A stretch of 49,941 nt of DNA, taken from positions 1 to 49,941 of the forward strand of contig JAEZJQ010000049.1 in NCBI GenBank assembly GCA_023436305.1, read 5' to 3'. Made by a program: the position numbers and the translations under genes. A model generated the notes under the pieces. The model ran no database searches. It saw nothing but the letters and a program-made list of their open reading frames with translations, and was not told the origin of the DNA. Shown in pieces: positions 44,679 through 49,941 of this stretch; the first letter of the stretch is position 1, and the number at the start of each line of letters is the position of its first letter. The stretch comes from Bacillota bacterium. GTDB taxonomy: Bacteria > Bacillota > UBA4882 > UBA8346.

Positions 44679-45398
44679 CTAAAAATTTTTATTTGCTTTC
44701 CAGCCGCGAAACACCGCTATTACACCCCAAGTTAACGGGAAATACTCCACCGCGTCGAACCCCGACCGGCGAAAAAGGTCCGCAATCTTGGAAGGGGCGG
44801 GGAAATCGACGATGGAATCATATAAATACCGGTAAGCGGGCTGGTTATGGCATAAGATACGCCCCACCAGCGGGACCCAATTCTTAAGGTAAGTGTAATA
44901 AGCTCCCCGGAATAAGGGAAGTGTCGGTTTGGCGGATTCAATGGCCACTACCAGGCCGCCGGGCTTTAGCACCCGTTGGATCTCTCCCAAAACCCGCCCT
45001 GGATCATGGACATTACGCAAGCCGTAACCGATGGTCACACAATCGAATGAATCCACCGCAAACGGCAATACGGCAACATCGCCTTGCACCAATTCCACCC
45101 GTCCGGCCAACCCCCGTTTACTTAAACGTTGCCGGGCCACCGCCAGCATTTCACCGGATAAATCCATCCCCGTAACCCGCCCCTCGGGGCCGGTCCGCTC
45201 CGCCAGATCTGCGGTAATCATTCCCGTGCCGCAACAAAGGTCGAGCGCTATCCCGCCGTGTTTTAAGCCGGTCTTGGCTACAGCAAACTTTCGCCAGTAA
45301 TGATGCATCCCTAAACTCATGATGGTATTGGCCAAATCATAATTTCGGGCTAAAGAATCAAAGATCCCTTTCATTTTAAACTTTTTAATATCGGTCAA
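44679..45398 (-). CDS. menG: Demethylmenaquinone methyltransferase (MenG/UbiE)
   Basis: An SAM-dependent C-methyltransferase in the last step of menaquinone synthesis. The 239-residue product has the UbiE signature at the start (GIFDSLARNYDLANTIMSLGMHHYWRK), motif I ALDLCCGTGMITADLA, and the second UbiE signature FDCVTIGYGLRNVHDPGRVLGEIQRVLKPGG. The TTG at 45398 is taken as start because no in-frame ATG or GTG has a binding site. The ATG at 45374 is the alternative. The same frame stays open and protein-like for about 27 codons upstream but holds no usual start codon. No other men genes are in the window. Confidence 0.88.
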   Translation of the reverse strand: MTDIKKFKMKGIFDSLARNYDLANTIMSLGMHHYWRKFAVAKTGLKHGGIALDLCCGTGMITADLAERTGPEGRVTGMDLSGEMLAVARQRLSKRGLAGRVELVQGDVAVLPFAVDSFDCVTIGYGLRNVHDPGRVLGEIQRVLKPGGLVVAIESAKPTLPLFRGAYYTYLKNWVPLVGRILCHNQPAYRYLYDSIVDFPAPSKIADLFRRSGFDAVEYFPLTWGVIAVFRGWKANKNF

Positions 45399-45595
45399 AT
45401 CCGGGAATCTTAAAGATTCCTCCGGTTTTAAAACCTCATCCTTTTCGATCTCCCATCCATCCCACTCTTTATGACATACCTATCTCTTCTAATTTATGCC
45501 CACTTTTGGTGATTATTACTATGTTAGCGAATATTTCAACCAGATGCCTTTTAATGACCGGCCCTTTATCAATCGTATAAATGATAATTCAGTCC

Positions 45596-46486
45596 TTAGA
45601 AATTTGCGGCGGTTTTGACAGCAAATTCCAATACCGGCTTCGTCTTTTGAAAACCGTTTTCCGAAAGCACTTTCAAATAGTCTTTGACGCAAGCCGCAAA
45701 CCGGGTCCCCGGGTATATGACAACGGAATCGTAGTAACTTCGCAGGAATCTTCCATCCAACCGGTTGGTCTGGTAACGAAAAGCCGGTGTATTGTTCAAC
45801 CCCAACATATAAGTGGTGAAATATTTTCGGGCCAATTGAGCCAATTCATTCTGGCGGGGGAACCGCCGGTTTTCCTTGCGGAAGGTTTCAATGGCGACAA
45901 TGCGCCTTCCCAAAGTATCAGGACTGATCTTGAGCGCGGCGTCTTCAGCAAAGTGTCCGGCGGTCTCCCGGGCCATTATCCGCAAGTACCCGGCCACTGG
46001 TTGAGAGGCATACCGGCCAAAATGGGCCGAGATTCCTGAAAAATCAATTTCTGCATATACCATCCCCTCGGCGAAGGCTAATATTAGCCCATCCGCCAGA
46101 ATATTTCTTACGAGGTTTTTGATATTCTCTTCCTGGATCTCCCGGATGTTCATCAATTCCGGTAAGCTGTACCGGTTAATTTTCAAATTGATTGTATCGG
46201 AACAGAGTTGCTTCTCGTAAAACTTTAGATACTTATTTTGTATCGACAGTAACTGCCATAAGATTTTATCCACCTCCGGCGGTTTTAACCCGGCCGCACT
46301 GGAATTCAGAAAATGCAATAATTCTCTGGGCGCTTTATTATCTCTGACCGGCACTTCCTTCGGGGAATTGAACCCTTCCCCTTCCAGCTTTTCCGCCGTA
46401 CCATAAACAGCGCTGGTTCCTGTCAATGGAAAAATTAAAATAAAAAACCCGGCAAAAACAGAGGATTTCCATCGAAATTGATTCAT
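45596..46486 (-). CDS. Secreted protein of unknown function
   Basis: A 296-residue protein with a signal peptide (WKSSVFAGFFILIFPLTGTSAVYG, likely cut after SAVYG or near it). No lipobox cysteine is at the cut. The mature part is mostly helical and charged, without a motif I recognise (LWQLLSIQNKYLKFYEKQLC, AIETFRKENRRFPRQNELAQLARKYF). Two cysteines remain (KQLCSDT and FAACVKD). The ATG at 46486 follows GAGGGAAATT; 22 upstream codons in frame are leader. Single gene. Confidence 0.75.
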   Translation of the reverse strand: MNQFRWKSSVFAGFFILIFPLTGTSAVYGTAEKLEGEGFNSPKEVPVRDNKAPRELLHFLNSSAAGLKPPEVDKILWQLLSIQNKYLKFYEKQLCSDTINLKINRYSLPELMNIREIQEENIKNLVRNILADGLILAFAEGMVYAEIDFSGISAHFGRYASQPVAGYLRIMARETAGHFAEDAALKISPDTLGRRIVAIETFRKENRRFPRQNELAQLARKYFTTYMLGLNNTPAFRYQTNRLDGRFLRSYYDSVVIYPGTRFAACVKDYLKVLSENGFQKTKPVLEFAVKTAANF

Positions 46487-47298
46487 AATTTCCCTCCATA
46501 GAAACGATTTGGATGGATATTTAGATTCTGCTAATATTGTATAACAATGCATTCATCTGCGCCATTGAAAACAATTGGGAACCTACTCCGGTGGATTTGC
46601 GGCATATCTTGTGAAGCGTCTCCATCATTCGTTAAAAATTAATAGAAAGACGTTTATTCGATTTATCTATTCTTATTTTTATGATTTAGAATATGGGCTT
46701 CTATGGGGGAGGTGATTCCCAATTTGTTTAAAGGGCTATATCGTAAGAGATTTTAAAATCCCGCAAGAAAAGAAGAATGAAGCATGAGATGTATCCTGGA
46801 CATTTTGGTGTTTAAATCCCGACTCTGGCGACACCGGTGGAATTTTGAAGGATAATTGGGTAACCGATATTGCGACCTTCTTTTTTCGACATTCAAATTT
46901 CTATATGCTCTGTAATAGGCCGAATAATGCCTGACCGCTTAACTCAACCCTTCGGACACACCATACAATCGAAACCGGATAGCCATTCCCTATTTTAAAC
47001 CGGAGAAGCTATAATCAATCAAATTAAGGTTAATATCAAAATATGGGACAAGCATCCCGGTAAGCCTTACAACATACTTTGGTCATCGATTGAATAATTA
47101 TTTATAATTATTCTTGACAGAGTACCAGGATTTTCGATGGATTTGATCGAAAATTTAGCATTATCTTAACAGCCAATTATTTTTTGAATATATATAATAT
47201 CTTTTTCGCTTCACACATAAATTTTATCCCGGAACATCATTCTATAGACAAAATCTTTAGCGACCAAAATCCTCTAAAATTCGAAAGGAGTGTTCGGA
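46487..47298. other. Long intergenic region (about 810 bp)
   Basis: No credible gene. Near the middle, GGGGGAGGTGA (46705-46715), a nearly perfect binding site, precedes a TTG that opens only ten codons (46724-46756, MFKGLYRKRF). On the right, TTGACA at 47114-47119 suggests the promoter of the M32 gene, but its -10 is weak. The rest may hold a decayed gene; no repeat was seen. Confidence 0.4.
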
Positions 47299-48807
47299 AT
47301 GCCACACCCCAAACTTCAGGAGTTAAAAGACCGTTTAGCCGAAATCAGTGACATTAAGGCGGCAATCGCCGTTTTATCCTGGGATCAAATGACCTTGATG
47401 CCGCCGGGGGGCACAGAGGCTCGCGGCCGTCAAATGGCGACTCTGGAACGTTTGTCCCATGAAATGTTCATCAGTCCGGAGATTGGAAAAATATTGGATG
47501 CACTCCAACCTTTCCTTCAACAACTGCCGCCTGACTCAGCGGAGGCTGCGCTCATCAAAGTGACCAGCCGGGATTATCAAAAAGCAGTGAAGATCCCCCC
47601 TTCCTTCGCGGCGGAATTCTCGGCCCACTCTTCCCGAACCTACGAAGCTTGGACCCGCGCCCGGGCGGAAAAAAGTTTTAGGGTAGTAGAGCCGTTCCTG
47701 GAGAAAACCCTGGAGTTGAGCCGCCAGATGGCTCAGTTCTTTCCCGGTTACCGGCACATTGCCGATCCGCTCATTGATCAGCTGGACGAGGGAATGACCG
47801 TAGCCATTATCCGGCCACTTTTTCAAAAGCTTCGGAATGAGTTAATTCCTCTCTTGGAGGCCATTACTTCCCAACCACCGGCGGACGATTCCTGTTTGCG
47901 CCATAACTTTCCCGAAGCGGAACAGTTGCGTTTCGGGCTGGAGGTGGCGAAAAGCATAGGGTACGATTTCAACCGGGGCCGCCAGGATAAAAGCCCACAT
48001 CCGTTTACCACCAGTTTTTCCATTAATGATGTCCGAATCACCACCCGAGTCAAGGAAAACTTCCTGGCTGAGGCCCTTTTCAGCACCATTCACGAAACCG
48101 GTCATGCCCTTTATGAGCAGGGAATCAATCCTGATTTTGAAGCCACTTCTCTGGCTAACGGCGCCGCCATGTCAGTTCACGAAAGCCAGTCACGTCTTTG
48201 GGAAAACCTGGTGGGGCGCAGCCTCAATTTCTGGCGGTATTTTTATCCGAAACTTCAGTCTGTTTTCCCGGACCAATTGAAAACAATCTCTCTGGAGACC
48301 TTTTACCGGGCCATCAACAAAGTGGAACGCTCCCTGATCCGCACCGATGCCGATGAAGTTACTTATAACCTGCATGTGATGCTCCGTTTCAACCTGGAAA
48401 CCGAAATGCTGGAAGGTAAACTGGCGGTCAAGGATCTGCCCGAAGCCTGGAATGAAAGATACCGTACTGATTTAGGAGTCCAACCACCCAATGAGGCTAT
48501 GGGAGTCCTCCAGGATATGCACTGGTATAGCGGTGCCATCGGCGGTTACTTTCAAAGTTATACTCTGGGAAATATTTTAAGCGCCCAATTTTTTGATGCC
48601 GCCATCAAAGCCATCCCCAAGATTCCATCGGAGATCGCCGCCGGAAACTTCAGCAGTTTACATCATTGGCTGAAAGAGCATATTTACCAGTATGGCCGCC
48701 AATATTCGGCAACTGAAATCATTGAGCGGGCCACCGGCAGTCCCCTGGATATTCAGCCATACATAAAATATTTGCGAACCAAGTATGGAGAGCTTTATAA
48801 ACTATAA
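47299..48807 (+). CDS. M32-family carboxypeptidase
   Basis: A zinc (or cobalt) metallocarboxypeptidase that trims C-terminal residues from peptides in the cytoplasm. The 502-residue product has the usual length. It has HEXXH as HETGH (265-269) in STIHETGHALYEQG, the downstream zinc ligand in SVHESQSRLWEN, and the family motifs DVRITTR, NLHVMLRFNLE and GYFQSYTLGNI. AAAGGAG lies 8 bp before the ATG at 47299; a GTG three codons earlier overlaps that site. It stands alone and ends at the terminator at 48900. Confidence 0.95.
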   Translation: MPHPKLQELKDRLAEISDIKAAIAVLSWDQMTLMPPGGTEARGRQMATLERLSHEMFISPEIGKILDALQPFLQQLPPDSAEAALIKVTSRDYQKAVKIPPSFAAEFSAHSSRTYEAWTRARAEKSFRVVEPFLEKTLELSRQMAQFFPGYRHIADPLIDQLDEGMTVAIIRPLFQKLRNELIPLLEAITSQPPADDSCLRHNFPEAEQLRFGLEVAKSIGYDFNRGRQDKSPHPFTTSFSINDVRITTRVKENFLAEALFSTIHETGHALYEQGINPDFEATSLANGAAMSVHESQSRLWENLVGRSLNFWRYFYPKLQSVFPDQLKTISLETFYRAINKVERSLIRTDADEVTYNLHVMLRFNLETEMLEGKLAVKDLPEAWNERYRTDLGVQPPNEAMGVLQDMHWYSGAIGGYFQSYTLGNILSAQFFDAAIKAIPKIPSEIAAGNFSSLHHWLKEHIYQYGRQYSATEIIERATGSPLDIQPYIKYLRTKYGELYKL

Positions 48808-48899
48808 TTGATATTCGAACCATGGTAATGAATGTCAAATATAAGAGTCTATAAGTATCAACTTCACATTTCGTCAGATTCGGAAATTATATAATACCT

Positions 48900-48932
48900 A
48901 AAAGGTCATGGTATTGTTACTATTGACCTTTT
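48900..48932 (+). terminator. Terminator of the M32 gene
   Basis: AAAAGGTCA/TGACCTTTT stem, then TATTATTAT. Confidence 0.75.
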
Positions 48933-49149
48933 TATTATTATGAATACTATAATCCGTTATATTCATTATAACATTTTATCAAGTGAAACCAGCCAAATCG
49001 TTGTTTTATTATTAAAAGTGTTTTCTGCAGTATAACATTGAAGTTACTAGCTTCGTATGATGTGTAAATACTGATTTGCATTTGGATATAAAACAAATGC
49101 ATATTGGTATGGGCACATTTTGAATACGACGTAACCATAAATGCCATAG

Positions 49150-49183
49150 TTGCTTTCAAACAATGTTTTTTTATTGAAAGCAA
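49150..49183 (+). promoter_or_regulatory. Inverted repeat upstream of the collagen-like gene
   Basis: TTGCTTTCAA (49150-49159) and TTGAAAGCAA (49174-49183) form a perfect 10-bp dyad with a 14-nt loop, 33 bp before the start codon. It may be an operator or a leader hairpin. Confidence 0.45.
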
Positions 49184-49216
49184 ATTGTATTAAATCCTAA
49201 AAGGCGGTGAATCATC

Positions 49217-49941
49217 ATGATTGATAATTCATCAGAAAATCTTGGCTTTGAATCAAGATGGACCGGACCGACCGGGGCTACTGGCGCTACCGGACCTAGA
49301 GGAGCTACGGGAGCTACGGGAGCTACGGGGGCTACCGGACCCAGAGGAGCTACCGGGGCTTCTGGGGCTACCGGGGCTACCGGCGCTACCGGACCTGCTG
49401 GGGCTACCGGGGCCACTGGTGCTTCTGGCGCTTCTGGCGCTACCGGCGCTACCGGTCCTAGAGGAGCTACCGGGGCCGCTGGTGCTTCTGGAGCTACTGG
49501 GGCTACCGGCGCTACCGGTCCTAGAGGAGCTACCGGGGCTACTGGGGCTACTGGGGCTACCGGGGCCGCTGGTGCTTCTGGAGCTACTGGGGCTACCGGC
49601 GCTACCGGACCTAGAGGAGCTACGGGGGCCACTGGTGCTTCTGGAGCTTCTGGGGCTACCGGCGCTACCGGACCTGCTGGGGCTACCGGGGCCACTGGTG
49701 CTTCTGGAGCTTCTGGCGCTACCGGCGCTACCGGACCTGCTGGGGCTACCGGGGTCACCGGTGCTTCTGGAGCTTCTGGAGCTTCTGGCGCTACCGGCGC
49801 TACCGGACCCGCTGGGGCTACCGGGGCCACTGGCGCTTCTGGAGCTTCTGGAGCTTCTGGCGCTACCGGACCTGCTGGGGCTACCGGGGCCGCTGGTGCT
49901 TCTGGAGCTACTGGGGCTACCGGCGCTACCGGACCTAGAGG
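49217..49941 (+). CDS. Collagen-like Gly-X-Thr repeat protein (partial, runs off the window)
   Basis: AAGGCGGTGA lies before the ATG at 49217. The first 15 residues (MIDNSSENLGFESRW) are followed by 75 unbroken Gly-X-Y triplets to the window edge. The triplets are almost only GAT, GAS, GPR, GPA and GAA: Y is Thr or Ser except for Arg or Ala after Pro. This is the pattern of bacterial collagens such as the BclA-type filaments of spore surfaces, where Thr in Y is glycosylated. The DNA is a GC-rich array of 9-bp-multiple units, unlike the AT-rich DNA before it. The C-terminal trimerisation domain is not visible. The reverse strand is open only because the repeat lacks stops there. Confidence 0.85.
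   Translation, partial: MIDNSSENLGFESRWTGPTGATGATGPRGATGATGATGATGPRGATGASGATGATGATGPAGATGATGASGASGATGATGPRGATGAAGASGATGATGATGPRGATGATGATGATGAAGASGATGATGATGPRGATGATGASGASGATGATGPAGATGATGASGASGATGATGPAGATGVTGASGASGASGATGATGPAGATGATGASGASGASGATGPAGATGAAGASGATGATGATGPR

Larger units (their letters stand above)
48808..49216 (+). other. Intergenic region before the collagen-like gene
   Basis: AT-rich. It holds the terminator at 48900 and the inverted repeat at 49150. The promoter of the collagen-like gene must lie here. No clear sigma-A pair and no clean sigma-E or sigma-K box was found. Confidence 0.45.

Noticed and set aside
49171..49830. Long minus-strand ORF of Ala-Pro-Val repeats
   Set aside because: It is the antisense shadow of the plus-strand Gly-X-Thr array. 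It has no binding site, and the array lacks stops in reverse only because of its composition.
49262..49941. CRISPR-like or satellite repeat array
   Set aside because: Unit length is a multiple of 9 bp with no spacers, and it translates as unbroken Gly-X-Y triplets.

Overview
The window looks like the chromosome of an anaerobic Bacillota (clostridia-like) that fixes nitrogen and degrades cellulose. The evidence is strong AAGGAGG-type ribosome binding sites throughout, frequent GTG and TTG starts, sigma-A-type promoters, a clostridial/methanogen-style nif operon with nifI1 and nifI2, a pyruvate:ferredoxin oxidoreductase, and a secreted GH48 cellulase with a CBM2. GC content is moderate. No tRNA, rRNA or CRISPR array was seen.

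Layout. Positions 1-123 (minus strand) look like the 5' end of a group IIC intron sitting directly behind a terminator hairpin and leaving the window. From 172 to 5949, all minus strand, come a small unknown ORF, serS, an MFS permease, a DegT-type aminotransferase and an amidohydrolase. From 6135 to 7247 (plus) is a two-gene unit: a 59-residue protein and an unusual fusion of a nucleotide-kinase-like P-loop domain to a ParB/sulfiredoxin-like domain.

From 7551 to 16786 lies the nif operon: nifH, nifI1, nifI2, nifD, nifK, nifE, nifN, nifB (with a C-terminal NifX-like domain) and a thioredoxin-like [2Fe-2S] ferredoxin. Upstream is a near-consensus sigma-A promoter whose -10 box lies at the centre of an 8-bp inverted repeat. 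There is no sigma-54 -24/-12 promoter. NifHDK make nitrogenase, NifB and NifEN make its cofactor, and the NifI pair should switch it off when ammonium is available. Directly behind the operon are frameshifted and deleted remnants of modA and modB (molybdate uptake), then a GNAT acetyltransferase and a NYN nuclease. The minus-strand pyruvate:ferredoxin oxidoreductase gene at 19336-22857 could supply reduced ferredoxin.

From 23060 to 28578 (minus) come pdxT-pdxS, a helical unknown protein, a TSCPD protein, and the GH48-CBM2 cellulase. The cellulase terminator is followed by a second, decayed copy of the same intron 5' end. From 28992 to 35210 are a membrane sensor-like protein, HelD, a ModF-like twin ATPase, a DUF4349 protein and a cold-shock protein. 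From 35461 to 40364 (plus) are a squalene/phytoene synthase, a Cys-rich micro-ORF interrupted by an amber codon, uup, a nucleoid-associated protein and an HD hydrolase. Positions 40468-40713 look like a stand-alone structured RNA with its own promoter and terminator. From 40794 to 46486 (minus) are a DUF4153 membrane protein, an ABC exporter, menG and a secreted unknown. An M32 carboxypeptidase (47299-48807, plus) and a collagen-like Gly-X-Thr repeat gene (49217 to the window end, plus) complete the window.

Most notable points: the intron 5' ends parked at terminators, the symmetric nifH promoter region, the modAB relics, the kinase-ParB fusion with its small partner, the amber-interrupted Cys-rich ORF, and the unidentified RNA locus. 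All family names are from reading the translations by eye. No database search was run.
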